This document shows positions 33,264 through 41,549 of a stretch of DNA of 64,000 nt, piece after piece. The number at the start of each line of letters is the position of its first letter. The stretch's first letter is position 1. Both the position numbers and the translations under genes were made by a program. The notes beneath the pieces are model-generated. The model worked only from the letters and a program-made list of their open reading frames with translations. It was not told where the DNA came from and made no database searches. The DNA is from Clostridia bacterium (GTDB taxonomy: Bacteria > Bacillota > Clostridia > Oscillospirales > Acutalibacteraceae): positions 1-64,000 of the forward strand of contig JAFQWE010000012.1 of assembly GCA_017407645.1 (NCBI GenBank). The letters run 5' to 3'.

Positions 33264-34886
33264 ATGAAAGCAAAAGCAATTCTTCCAAAAATTCTTATGC
33301 TGGCATTTATAGTGGTTTTCACAGTTATTTGCTGTCTTACCGGTTCCATTACCGACCCTGCAAATACAATGTGGTCACTTTTCCCCCCTGTTATCGCTAT
33401 TATGCTGGCACTGTTAACTAAAGAGGTTTACAGTTCCCTCTTCATCGGTATTTTAGCAGGTGCCTTGCTTTATAGCAAATTTGATATTGTTAAAACCGTT
33501 GACGGTATGACAAACGAGGGCTTTATTTCTGCCGTTTCAGGCACCGCAGGTATCTTTGTATTCTTGGTGCTTCTTGGCGTGCTTGTTGCCCTTGTTAACA
33601 AAGCCGGCGGCTCTGCCGCTTTTGGCCGTTGGGCTCAAAAGCATATTAAAACCAAAGCCGGTGCTGCTCTTTGCACCTTTGCACTCGGCGTGCTTATCTT
33701 TATTGACGACTATTTCAACTGCCTTACCGTTGGTAGTGTTATGCGTCCCGTAACCGATAGCACTAAAATCAGCCGCGCAAAGCTTGCCTATTTGATTGAT
33801 GCTACCGCTGCTCCTATTTGTATGATTGCTCCCATCTCTTCTTGGGCTGCAGCCGTTTCTGAATACACTGCAGGTGTTACCAATGCCGCAGGCGAGGAAG
33901 TTTCAAGCCTTGCACTTTTCTGTCAGGCTATCCCCTATAACTTCTATTCATTGCTTACCTTGGCATTTATCGTTATTATCACCCTTATGAACTTTGACTA
34001 CGGCCCCATGAGACTTCACGAAATGAATGCTGCTAACGGTGACCTGTTCACCTTTGGCGGCGAGGTTATCGGTGCCGATGACGAGCGCGAGTACAACCCC
34101 AAGGGCAAGGTTATTGACCTTATTTTACCCATTGTTGTGCTTATTGCAGTTGCCGTTGTTGCTCTTATTTACGTTGGCGGCTTCTTTGATGCAAAGGGCG
34201 ATTATTATATGGATTTCATCGGTTCATTCGGTAATACCGATGCCACCGTCGGTCTTCCCCTTGCAGGTATTTTGGTGCTTGTGCTGACCGTTATTTATCT
34301 TGTTGCACGCCGCATCATCACCCTTAAAGATGCTATGAGCTGCATCCCCAAGGGCTTTATCGCAATGGTACCTGCTATTCTTATTCTTACTATGGCTACC
34401 TCTCTTAAGAATATGACCGGTTTGCTTGGCTCTGACGTATTCGTTCAGAACGCTCTTGCCGATGCAGGTGCACTTCGCAACTTCTTGCCCGCTATCATCT
34501 TCCTTGTTGCTTGCGGTATTGCATTTGCAACCGGCACATCTTGGGGTACCTTCGGTATTCTTATTCCCATCGTGCTTAGCGTATTCCCCGCAGGCAGCCA
34601 GCTTATGATAATCGGTATGTCTGCTTGCCTTGCAGGTGCCGTTTGCGGTGACCACTGCTCACCCATTTCTGACACCACCATTATGTCAAGCGCAGGCGCA
34701 CAGTGCGAGCACGTTAACCACGTTTCAACTCAGTTGCCCTATGCGCTGACTGTTGCAGGTGTATCCTTTGTTGCATACATTATTGCAGGTTTTGTTCAGA
34801 GTTGGTACATCAGCCTGCCTATTGCTTTGGCAATGATGATTGCTACACTTTTTGTTATCAAGGCTACCACCAAAAAGGCTGCTTAA
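33264..34886 (+). CDS. NhaC-family sodium/proton antiporter
   Basis: 540 residues with about 12 membrane helices, matching the NhaC family that exchanges Na+ for H+ (some members exchange organic acids such as malate for lactate). Conserved stretches include FIDDYFNCLTVGSVMRPVTD near 150-170, STWGTFGI-like GTSWGTFGILIPI near 425 and GDHCSPISDTTIMSSAGAQ near 460-480. AAAGGAG upstream. Single gene, ended by a terminator whose sequence recurs after the lipoprotein pair. Specific substrate not known. Confidence 0.88.
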   Translation: MKAKAILPKILMLAFIVVFTVICCLTGSITDPANTMWSLFPPVIAIMLALLTKEVYSSLFIGILAGALLYSKFDIVKTVDGMTNEGFISAVSGTAGIFVFLVLLGVLVALVNKAGGSAAFGRWAQKHIKTKAGAALCTFALGVLIFIDDYFNCLTVGSVMRPVTDSTKISRAKLAYLIDATAAPICMIAPISSWAAAVSEYTAGVTNAAGEEVSSLALFCQAIPYNFYSLLTLAFIVIITLMNFDYGPMRLHEMNAANGDLFTFGGEVIGADDEREYNPKGKVIDLILPIVVLIAVAVVALIYVGGFFDAKGDYYMDFIGSFGNTDATVGLPLAGILVLVLTVIYLVARRIITLKDAMSCIPKGFIAMVPAILILTMATSLKNMTGLLGSDVFVQNALADAGALRNFLPAIIFLVACGIAFATGTSWGTFGILIPIVLSVFPAGSQLMIIGMSACLAGAVCGDHCSPISDTTIMSSAGAQCEHVNHVSTQLPYALTVAGVSFVAYIIAGFVQSWYISLPIALAMMIATLFVIKATTKKAA

Positions 34887-34901
34887 ATTAAGATAAAAAT
34901 C

Positions 34902-34934
34902 AACCCCGTCGTTCGAACGAATGACGGGGTTTTG
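34902..34934. terminator. terminator after nhaC (first copy)
   Basis: AACCCCGTC (34902-34910) pairs with GACGGGGTT (34923-34931), loop GTTCGAACGAAT. A split copy of the same terminator lies at 37832-37848 and 38214-38229. Confidence 0.85.
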
Positions 34935-34961
34935 TTATACTCCAAAAAGACGGCGCGTGTT
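34935..34961 (-). pseudogene. duplicated 3' tail of tatD
   Basis: On the minus strand these 27 bases read N-T-R-R-L-F-G-V-stop, the exact C-terminus of the TatD protein encoded at 38232-39005. The 32 bases 34917-34948 are identical to 38214-38245; further into the coding part the copies differ at synonymous positions, so this is a diverged copy, not an assembly echo. No more of tatD is recognisable upstream. It looks like the trace of a recombination or integration at the tatD 3' end. Confidence 0.7.
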
Positions 34962-34988
34962 TGTGACAGTAAAGTTTATTGTATAACA

Positions 34989-35017
34989 TTGACAATCGTT
35001 TTTGAATATTATATACT
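34989..35017 (+). promoter_or_regulatory. promoter of the lipoprotein pair
   Basis: TTGACA (34989-34994), 17 bases, TATACT (35012-35017), about 50 bases before the first ATG. Confidence 0.75.
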
Positions 35018-35068
35018 GTTATTAGGTATTATTGCCATATTTCTAAAACTAACAATAGGGGTGCTTCT

Positions 35069-36442
35069 ATGAAAAAGATATTATCAGTCACACTATGCAT
35101 CGTTTCAATTATAATGTGGATGTGTTCTTGCACTAATCCCACTGGGCAAGACGCTCCTTTTGTTCCCTCTAAAGAAGAAGCCATCCGCATTGTTGACAGT
35201 TATGCCAATGATGCCGAGGAAAAATGCAGTTATTCTGCTGATACAACTATTTCAATTTCATCAGGCACCTCAACAACAGAGATAAAGTCACAAGGTACAC
35301 TTGAGTATGAAAAACAGGGTGAAGACTATAAATATTACAACTACACATCTTCCGGTACAATTGACGGTGAACAAATCACAACTACAACTGCATTTCACGA
35401 CGGAGTATTTTACTACAGTAACGGAAAAAAGATACAAATTAAAAGTGTAATTAATTCTAAGCAATTTAAAGAATACTTAACATTCGGCACAGATTTGCCC
35501 GGCGAAAGCAAGGATTTCAATTCTGTCAATTTTTCAAGCAAAGATGACAAGTACACCTTAACTATGAGTGGACTAAAGCCTGATGCACTTATTAAAGCCA
35601 ATACATACCTTGAAAAAGAGTTGGGATATTTAAACGGTATGGTTGATACAATCAAAGCCCTGAAAATAGTAGCAATCTTTAATAAGGATTTCAAGCTGAA
35701 CAATATTTGCTTCACCATTGAGTGCGAATCAGAACTTGGCGTTTTAGCCAAACTTGTTTTGGATATGGCAGATTTTAAAACAGATTTTGACCCCTCCGCA
35801 CCAAAAGACAACGACAGCTACAAAGAAGTAGCAGGTGCTCAATATTACGCTATTGCAGACAGCAATTTGTCCTCCTTACCCTATGCCAACAGCTACAAAG
35901 CCCAATCAAATATGACCACTGTAATAAGGGGATGCATTAATCCATACGAAAGCAGTTATAAAATGACTGTTGAAAAAAACAAAGACAAGATAACAGCCAC
36001 CCAAGAAATGCTTCGCGGTGACGAAAAAGGCACCGTTTATTCATACAGTGACAAAACCCTTACTATAAAAAACTCGCGAGGAACTCAAATCTACGATGTA
36101 ACACCCACAGAGGCACAGGAATTTGCGCTGTACTGTGTTATTCCTGTAACAAGTATGGATTTTGAATCTATTGAAAATATGGAGTTTGCGGAAGACCAGA
36201 ACAGCAAAACAATTAAAATTGTTCCGTCAGCAGAATACGGTTGCAGTTTGTTGGATGAAATATCAAAGCTTACATACAGTGAGCACAGTGCTTTTGAAAA
36301 ATTGAAAGAGAATATTATAGAAATAACCTTTTCAGGCAATGACATAAGCGGAGTGAAATACCGCTTCACCACTAATGACGGTTGTGTGGCTGAATATATA
36401 CTGTCTTACACATATGTTGAGTTATCCGCAGAAAGCATTTGA
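35069..36442 (+). CDS. lipoprotein of unknown function (paralogue 1)
   Basis: 457 residues. Signal peptide with lipobox MCSC places the lipidated Cys at about residue 21. The mature part is Ser/Thr/Lys-rich and beta-rich and seems to contain two similar halves (about 45-250 and 265-450), a LolA/LppX-like look, but I do not recognise a family. It is related to the next gene: both have the pattern DGxFYxxSNGK followed by a helix, and xAGxxYYxxxxxxxxSL at the start of the second half. Weak ribosome site (AGGGGTG). Probably anchored on the outer face of the membrane. Confidence 0.75.
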   Translation: MKKILSVTLCIVSIIMWMCSCTNPTGQDAPFVPSKEEAIRIVDSYANDAEEKCSYSADTTISISSGTSTTEIKSQGTLEYEKQGEDYKYYNYTSSGTIDGEQITTTTAFHDGVFYYSNGKKIQIKSVINSKQFKEYLTFGTDLPGESKDFNSVNFSSKDDKYTLTMSGLKPDALIKANTYLEKELGYLNGMVDTIKALKIVAIFNKDFKLNNICFTIECESELGVLAKLVLDMADFKTDFDPSAPKDNDSYKEVAGAQYYAIADSNLSSLPYANSYKAQSNMTTVIRGCINPYESSYKMTVEKNKDKITATQEMLRGDEKGTVYSYSDKTLTIKNSRGTQIYDVTPTEAQEFALYCVIPVTSMDFESIENMEFAEDQNSKTIKIVPSAEYGCSLLDEISKLTYSEHSAFEKLKENIIEITFSGNDISGVKYRFTTNDGCVAEYILSYTYVELSAESI

Positions 36443-36462
36443 ATTGTAAAGGAGAATTTTAT

Positions 36463-37827
36463 ATGAAAAGATTAGTTGCGTTAGTATGTGCATTGTCAAT
36501 GCTTTTGCTTTGCGGATGCGAAGCCGACTCTAAAGATAAAAACGTATCATCCCAGCTTAGCGACGAAGATTTAAAAACCGCTATTATAGAAGATTATGAC
36601 TATTATATGGATGATGAAGCTAAGTCGGTCAGTTACGAGGAAAACTATAAAATCTCTGTTAAAGACGGCGACGTTACCAACTCAAGCACCTTTCACACCT
36701 TTTATTCAATCAAAAGAGACGATAAAGGATATCCTGTTGCCCTAACCAACGAAACCACCGCCAAAGTAGGCAAAGAACTGATTACCTCATATATAACCTA
36801 TGTTGACGGCAAATTTTATACCGAAAGCAACGGCAAAAGAAAAGTAATGAGCGATATAACCTCTGCTGAGCTTATCAAACTTTTGTCAGATATAACCGAA
36901 AGCATAGATATATCCTTCGATTCCTTTGCCAAGTCCGCAATAAAGCGCATCGAAAAGGGCTCCACCCTTACCTTGACTGAGCCCGATGACATTTGCAATC
37001 AAGAAGCAAAAACTTTGTTGGAAAGCCTTGCAAAGCAGATAAGCTGCACGTCTAAAGAAGTTACAAAAGTTTCGGTTAAAGCAGATTTTAATGACAAAAA
37101 CAAGGCAACTAAAATAACCTTAACCATAAACGGCTTAGACGAGAATGACAAAGAACTTCAGTTAGAAGTAGCCTTTACAAAGCTTAGCAAAAAGTCAGAA
37201 ATTTCTGCACCAAAAGGAGCCGAAAAGTTTGAAAAAATCTCCAATGCAGGCTATTACTCTATGATTGAAAACGGATTTTTGTCATACCTGACATCCCAAA
37301 AGCAAAAGGTTGAGATTACTCACAAAATTAAGCTTACCGATAAAACATACGGTCCGGTATCAGCCAGCACAGTATACACATTCGATTATTCAATAACAGA
37401 GGAAAACGGATTAACCTTTAAGCTTACTACTAAGCCTTATGGCTCACTGTTTAGCGGTTTTACTGAATACACTTATGAAGATGGCTACCTTCACAAAGGC
37501 AATAAAAAAGAGCCGTTATCTGCTGTAGAAGCAGCCGAGCTTTTAGGTGAATACCTTGGCACAACGTATATTGATATGAACAGCATAACCGATTTTACAA
37601 TAAAACGGGAAGACAAAAAGGTCGTTGTCGACTTTACTGCCACAGATGAATATATGCAAGGTATGTTGGATATGATTGCCGAGTTTTATGAAGTGGATTA
37701 TATAAACGCTACCATAAAAAGCTGTTCTATGGTTGCAACCTTTGACAATGACTTTACTTTGTGCTCCGTTGATTACCGTATCCAAGGCACCAACGTTGAC
37801 GTTTTGGTTATGCTTTCTGTGCAATAA
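36463..37827 (+). CDS. lipoprotein of unknown function (paralogue 2)
   Basis: 454 residues from ATG 36463, with AAAGGAG upstream; the in-frame start at 36439 overlaps the previous gene and lacks a ribosome site. Lipobox LLCGC, lipidated Cys at about residue 20. Same length and two-half organisation as the preceding gene, to which it is a diverged tandem duplicate, 20 bases apart. Family unknown. A terminator (37872-37902) follows. Confidence 0.75.
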   Translation: MKRLVALVCALSMLLLCGCEADSKDKNVSSQLSDEDLKTAIIEDYDYYMDDEAKSVSYEENYKISVKDGDVTNSSTFHTFYSIKRDDKGYPVALTNETTAKVGKELITSYITYVDGKFYTESNGKRKVMSDITSAELIKLLSDITESIDISFDSFAKSAIKRIEKGSTLTLTEPDDICNQEAKTLLESLAKQISCTSKEVTKVSVKADFNDKNKATKITLTINGLDENDKELQLEVAFTKLSKKSEISAPKGAEKFEKISNAGYYSMIENGFLSYLTSQKQKVEITHKIKLTDKTYGPVSASTVYTFDYSITEENGLTFKLTTKPYGSLFSGFTEYTYEDGYLHKGNKKEPLSAVEAAELLGEYLGTTYIDMNSITDFTIKREDKKVVVDFTATDEYMQGMLDMIAEFYEVDYINATIKSCSMVATFDNDFTLCSVDYRIQGTNVDVLVMLSVQ

Positions 37828-37871
37828 AAACCAACCCCGTCGTTCGAATACTTAGGGTTGTTAAGGACAGT

Positions 37872-37910
37872 AAAGGATGCGTAGACTTTCTACGCATCCT
37901 TTAGTTTTTG
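37872..37910 (+). terminator. terminator after the lipoprotein pair
   Basis: 14-bp stem AAAGGATGCGTAGA (37872-37885) with 37889-37902, loop CTT, then AGTTTTTG. A further stem (GGAAAA with TTTTCC, about 37931-37950) follows. Confidence 0.85.
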
Positions 37911-38008
37911 TCTTATACTTGACAAGCAGGGAAAATGTATAGCTTTTCCACTTGTTAGTAGAACCTATAGCCTTTTTAACCCATTTCAAAAGAAGAATTA
38001 TTTTAATA

Positions 38009-38213
38009 GTGATATTGTGAGACGGAGCTCACAGTGTTATTTTGCCTAATGGCAAAGTGATATTAAAACCTACGGTTTTAGTGATATTTTATTCGCCTAT
38101 AAACTGCCAAAGGCAATATCACTTGGACTTTAGTCCAAATACCACTGCATAGCAATATAACTCGCGTGAAGCGCGAATAAAACTAGCCAAGTGTCCTTAA
38201 GAACACTTGGCTA
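38009..38213. repeat. hairpin array 3: GTGATAT heptamers, inverted in the second half
   Basis: Forward heptamers GTGATAT at 38009-38015, 38057-38063 and 38081-38087 and GTGTTAT at 38034-38040; inverted ATATCAC at 38116-38122, ATACCAC at 38139-38145, ATATAAC at 38155-38161 and ATAAAAC at 38177-38183. Each gap holds a different palindrome: TGTGAG (38016-38033), TTTGCC (38041-38056), TAAAACC (38064-38080), TGCC (38105-38115), TTGGAC (38123-38138), TGC (38146-38154), TCGCG (38162-38176) and an 11-bp TAGCCAAGTGT stem (38184-38213). The array sits inside the loop of a terminator shared with tatD. The stretch 37950-38008 shows nothing else. Confidence 0.85.
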
Positions 38214-38231
38214 ACGAATGACGGGGTTTTG
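38214..38231 (-). terminator. right half of the split tatD terminator
   Basis: ACGAATGACGGGGTTTT at 38214-38230 matches 34917-34933; its partner CAACCCCGTCGTTCGAA lies 365 bases away at 37832-37848. The two halves could still pair around the intervening DNA, but as a terminator it is broken. Confidence 0.65.
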
Positions 38232-39005
38232 TTATACTCCAAAAAGGCGGCGGGTATTTTCTCTTGTAGTTTTAAGCACCTCTGCCACCGAAATGCCTTT
38301 GATTTCGGCAATACGGCGGGCAACGTTGATAATCATACCCGAATGGCACCGCTTACTCCGCAGAGGCACAGGCGCCATATAGGGTGCGTCCGTTTCAAGC
38401 AAAATAAACTCAAGGGGGATTTGCTCTGCCACCTCAACCGTTTTGCGCGCATTTTTAAAGGTGAGCACTCCGCCGATACCGATATATATGCCCATATCAA
38501 CCAGTTGACGAGCCATTTCGGCACTGCCCGAATAACAGTGCATCACACCCTTTGGCCGATACTCCTTTATAATATCAAAGGTGTCGGCATTGGCATCGCG
38601 GGAGTGAATTATAACGGGCTTATTCAGTTTTTCGGCAAGCTTCAGTTGGGTGATAAAATTTGCCTTTTGCACGTCACGAGGCACACTGTCCCAATGATAG
38701 TCAAGTCCTATCTCTCCGATAGCAACACATTTTGGGTCGGTTGCAAGCTCCTCTATCCAACTAAGGTCAAGAGGCTCGGTATCCTCGGGATGAAGCCCCA
38801 CTGCGCCGTAAACAAAGGGGTATTTGTGGGCAAGCTCCATTGTGGTTTTGCCCGACTGACTGTTGCAAGCGCAGTTAATAATACCGCAGACAGAGTTTTT
38901 AAGTGCACCAAGCAATTTGTCTCGGTCGTTGTTAAATGCCTCGTCATCATAATGGGCGTGGGTATCAAAAATCTTGTATCGGTTAAAAGGTGAAATATAA
39001 CTCAT
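38232..39005 (-). CDS. TatD-family metal-dependent deoxyribonuclease
   Basis: 257 residues. Metal ligands: DTHAHYDD (about 14-21), GEIGLDYHWD (about 97-106), IHSRDA (about 132-137), HCYSG (about 158) and LETDAPY (about 206-212). TatD enzymes are 3'-5' exonucleases/DNases of the amidohydrolase fold. Start ATG lies 3 bases after the aldo-keto reductase stop, so the two are cotranscribed. Its 3' end is duplicated at 34935-34961. Confidence 0.93.
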   Translation of the reverse strand: MSYISPFNRYKIFDTHAHYDDEAFNNDRDKLLGALKNSVCGIINCACNSQSGKTTMELAHKYPFVYGAVGLHPEDTEPLDLSWIEELATDPKCVAIGEIGLDYHWDSVPRDVQKANFITQLKLAEKLNKPVIIHSRDANADTFDIIKEYRPKGVMHCYSGSAEMARQLVDMGIYIGIGGVLTFKNARKTVEVAEQIPLEFILLETDAPYMAPVPLRSKRCHSGMIINVARRIAEIKGISVAEVLKTTRENTRRLFGV

Positions 39006-39008
39006 TTT

Positions 39009-39920
39009 TTATCCCTCATAAAGCCAACGGCACTGCTCTTTTGTAAGTGACACAGAACAGGCGGTCAGTGAATCTTCAATATGTTCTTCGATAAGGCAAC
39101 CCACCACTGCAACGGCTTGGGGCAGACTGCTTGTAATATAGGCAAGTGTGATTGCGGCGGCAGATACTCCCATTTGTTGTGACAGTTCCTTTACCCTTTG
39201 GGCGCGGGTAAGGTTTTCATCACTTAAAAAGCGGTCGATAACCTTTTGAGAATAAGGCGCCCCTGCCGCATATTTTGAGAAAAAGCCCTTTGCCTGAGGT
39301 GAAAATGCCATTACAGGCATACCCTTTGCGCTGTAATCGGCAAGCCGCTTTTCATTCATACAGATAAGGCTGTCGTCACCCATTCGGGTGCAGTCACTTT
39401 GGGCAAGGCTCCACTGAATCTGTGACACGCAGGGTGGCGCAATATAATTGTCCTTTGCATATTGGGTGAGCTCATCTATGCGGTGATTATCCCAGTTCGA
39501 CACGCCGTAAGCCTTGGTGCAGCCCTGATTTATAAAATCATTCGCAAGCTCTGCAAACTCCCCTGCAGGAATCGAGGGTGTGTCGCGGTGAAACAAGTAT
39601 AGGTTAGGTTCAAAGCCAAGAGCGTCAAGGCTTTGCTCCATATCTTGCTTTATGCAATCGGGGGTAGCACGCTCACGTGGGAATCCTCCCTTTGTAACAA
39701 GGATTATGGAGTCGCGTACCCCTCGGCTTTTAAGCCATCTGCCAATGACCGCCTCACTGCTTTCGCCAAGCTGGGTATACATTCGGGCGGTGTCAATAGT
39801 TCTGCCGCCAAGAGAATAGTATTTGTCAAGCAATTTAAAGAGGGTATCACCATCCACATTACCGCCTGTGCCAAAGGTTATGGCGGAAAGGGATATTCCG
39901 TTTACAATTACACTGTTCAT
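39009..39920 (-). CDS. aldo/keto reductase
   Basis: 303 residues with the (beta/alpha)8 AKR fold. Catalytic tetrad: Asp in DTARMY (with Tyr), Lys in VTKGGF and His in LFHRD. The C-terminal part (WSLAQ, AFSPQAKGFFS) fits NADP(H)-dependent reductases of small sugars and aldehydes. Substrate unknown. First gene of a unit with tatD, divergent from rpsF. Confidence 0.9.
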   Translation of the reverse strand: MNSVIVNGISLSAITFGTGGNVDGDTLFKLLDKYYSLGGRTIDTARMYTQLGESSEAVIGRWLKSRGVRDSIILVTKGGFPRERATPDCIKQDMEQSLDALGFEPNLYLFHRDTPSIPAGEFAELANDFINQGCTKAYGVSNWDNHRIDELTQYAKDNYIAPPCVSQIQWSLAQSDCTRMGDDSLICMNEKRLADYSAKGMPVMAFSPQAKGFFSKYAAGAPYSQKVIDRFLSDENLTRAQRVKELSQQMGVSAAAITLAYITSSLPQAVAVVGCLIEEHIEDSLTACSVSLTKEQCRWLYEG

Positions 39921-39993
39921 ATCGTCACCTGCTTTTATTCAATTATATAGCAAACGCAGATAAATTGCAAACTATATCACACTAAAATAACCC

Positions 39994-40022
39994 TTGACTT
40001 GTTGACAAAACTGTGATATTAT
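39994..40022 (+). promoter_or_regulatory. promoter of the rpsF-ssb-rpsR operon
   Basis: TTGACT (39994-39999), 17 bases, extended -10 TGATATTAT (TATTAT at 40017-40022). A strong promoter as expected for ribosomal protein genes. Confidence 0.8.
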
Positions 40023-40027
40023 GTACT

Positions 40028-40092
40028 TTGCCTGTAAATATGCTATGCAGGCTCCCCTTACTCTCAGTAGAGGGTCACATGTCCATAAGGAG
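40028..40092 (+). promoter_or_regulatory. possible S6:S18 leader of the rpsF mRNA
   Basis: The 80-base leader contains GCCTG (40030-40034) pairing with CAGGC (about 40049-40053) and a second stem CTTACT/AGTAGAG just before AAGGAGG. The position matches the autoregulatory S6:S18-binding leader known in rpsF operons, but I could not match the consensus base by base. Confidence 0.3.
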
Positions 40093-40102
40093 GTGCAACA
40101 GA

Positions 40103-40390
40103 ATGTCAATTAAAAACGCTTACGAGGTTGTTTTGGTTTTTTCTGTTAAACAAGGTGAAGAGGCTACCGCCGCTCTTGTTGAAAAGTTTAAGACCATGAT
40201 TACCGAAAATGCTACTGACGTAACCGTTGACGAGTGGGGCAAGCGCAGACTTGCATACCTCATCAACAAAGAGTCAGAGGGTTACTATGTGTTGGTTAAC
40301 TTTACCGCCGACACCGAGTTCCCTGCAGAGCTTGACCGTGTTCTTGGTATTACCGACGGTGTTCTGCGTTCTATGATTATCAAAAAGTAA
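40103..40390 (+). CDS. rpsF: 30S ribosomal protein S6
   Basis: 95 residues from ATG 40103, preceded by AAGGAGGTG; the longer frame upstream covers the promoter. YEVVLVFSVK at the start, DEWGKRRLAYLINKESEGYYVLVNF in the middle and the LDRVLGITDGVLRSMIIKK end are standard S6. S6 binds with S18 to the platform of the small subunit. First gene of the classic rpsF-ssb-rpsR operon. Confidence 0.97.
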   Translation: MSIKNAYEVVLVFSVKQGEEATAALVEKFKTMITENATDVTVDEWGKRRLAYLINKESEGYYVLVNFTADTEFPAELDRVLGITDGVLRSMIIKK

Positions 40391-40407
40391 GAAAGGTGGA
40401 TTAACCA

Positions 40408-40830
40408 ATGCTTAACCGTGCTATCATTATGGGCCGTTTAACCGACAACCCTGAACTCAGGCACACAACCAGCAACATACCCGTTACCACCTTCACATTG
40501 GCAGTTGAGCGTAATTTCCGCTCAGGTGACGAGCGCGTAACCGACTTTCTTGATATAGTCGCATGGCGCAACACCGCTGAATTTGCCAGCAAGTATTTCA
40601 CTAAGGGTATGCAAGTGGCAGTTGAGGGTTCCATTCAGGTGCGCTCATACACCGACCGCGACGGCAACAAGCGTCGCGCTTGGGAAATTGTCGCAGACCA
40701 GGTCTATTTTGCCGATTCAAAGCGTGACGGCGCTCCCACTGCTCGCAGTGAGCAGCCTGCTCCCTCTATCAGCAATGCAGACACTTCTGATTTTGCCGAG
40801 TTTGACGGCGGCGACGATTTGCCCTTTTAA
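40408..40830 (+). CDS. ssb: single-stranded DNA-binding protein
   Basis: 140 residues: OB fold (about 1-105, MLNRAIIMGRLTDNPELRHT start) plus a disordered linker and the acidic tip DDLPF that recruits replication and repair proteins. Located 17 bases after rpsF, with GAAAGGTGG upstream. Confidence 0.97.
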   Translation: MLNRAIIMGRLTDNPELRHTTSNIPVTTFTLAVERNFRSGDERVTDFLDIVAWRNTAEFASKYFTKGMQVAVEGSIQVRSYTDRDGNKRRAWEIVADQVYFADSKRDGAPTARSEQPAPSISNADTSDFAEFDGGDDLPF

Positions 40831-40888
40831 TTAAAAACCGCAGACAGTTTTCTGTCTTACCTACTATTTTGAAACGGAGGCTTCCGTC

Positions 40889-41140
40889 ATGGAAAAGACC
40901 GAAAGAATGGACAGACCTATGCGCGCCAGAAAAGGTCGCAGAAAGGTTTGCAATTTTTGTGTTGACCGTGTAGAGTCTATTGACTACAAAGATATTGCCC
41001 GTCTTCGCAAATATATTTCAGAGAGAGGCAAGATTCTTTCTCGCAGAGCTACCGGCACTTGCGCTCGTCATCAGCGCGCTCTTACAGTTGCTATCAAGCG
41101 TGCTCGTATGATTGCTCTGCTTCCCTACTCTTGCGACTAA
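40889..41140 (+). CDS. rpsR: 30S ribosomal protein S18
   Basis: 83 residues. [17 protein letters not shown] start, then [27 protein letters not shown], the usual S18 signature. The two N-terminal cysteines plus Cys in TGTCARHQ suggest the zinc-binding (C+) form. Third gene of the operon, 58 bases after ssb; terminator follows. Confidence 0.97.
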   Translation: MEKTERMDRPMRARKGRRKVCNFCVDRVESIDYKDIARLRKYISERGKILSRRATGTCARHQRALTVAIKRARMIALLPYSCD

Positions 41141-41152
41141 TAAAACGCAAAG

Positions 41153-41184
41153 CGCGGTATCATAACGATACCGCGTTATTTATT
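41153..41184 (+). terminator. terminator of the rpsF operon
   Basis: CGCGGTATC (41153-41161) pairs with GATACCGCG (41167-41175), followed by TTATTTATTTT. Confidence 0.85.
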
Positions 41185-41195
41185 TTGCATAACAA

Positions 41196-41227
41196 AAATC
41201 CCCAAGGTAAACACACCTTGGGGATTT
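41196..41227 (-). terminator. terminator of the ferredoxin gene
   Basis: 13-bp stem AAATCCCCAAGGT (41196-41208) with 41215-41227; on the minus strand it is followed by TTTTTGTT. Confidence 0.9.
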
Positions 41228-41238
41228 GTTGTTTCGGA

Positions 41239-41457
<219 letters not shown>

Positions 41458-41497
41458 TTAACCTGTCTCGCGCTTAGGCAGGATTGTTAACATTTAT

Positions 41498-41525
41498 ATA
41501 ATAGCATACTTTTAAAAAATTTCAA
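41498..41525 (-). promoter_or_regulatory. promoter of the ferredoxin gene
   Basis: Minus strand TTGAAA (41520-41525), 16 bases, TATTAT (41498-41503), giving a leader of about 80 bases. Confidence 0.6.
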
Positions 41526-41549
41526 TAGTGTTTTTATGACAAAAAGACT

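Noticed and set aside
38009..38213. Reading the heptamer arrays as a CRISPR
   Set aside because: Repeats are only 7 bases, flip orientation, and the spacers are themselves palindromes of 9-30 bases; no cas genes nearby.
38229..38993. 254-codon plus-strand ORF opposite tatD
   Set aside because: It is the antisense of a conserved TatD gene; its translation matches nothing I recognise.
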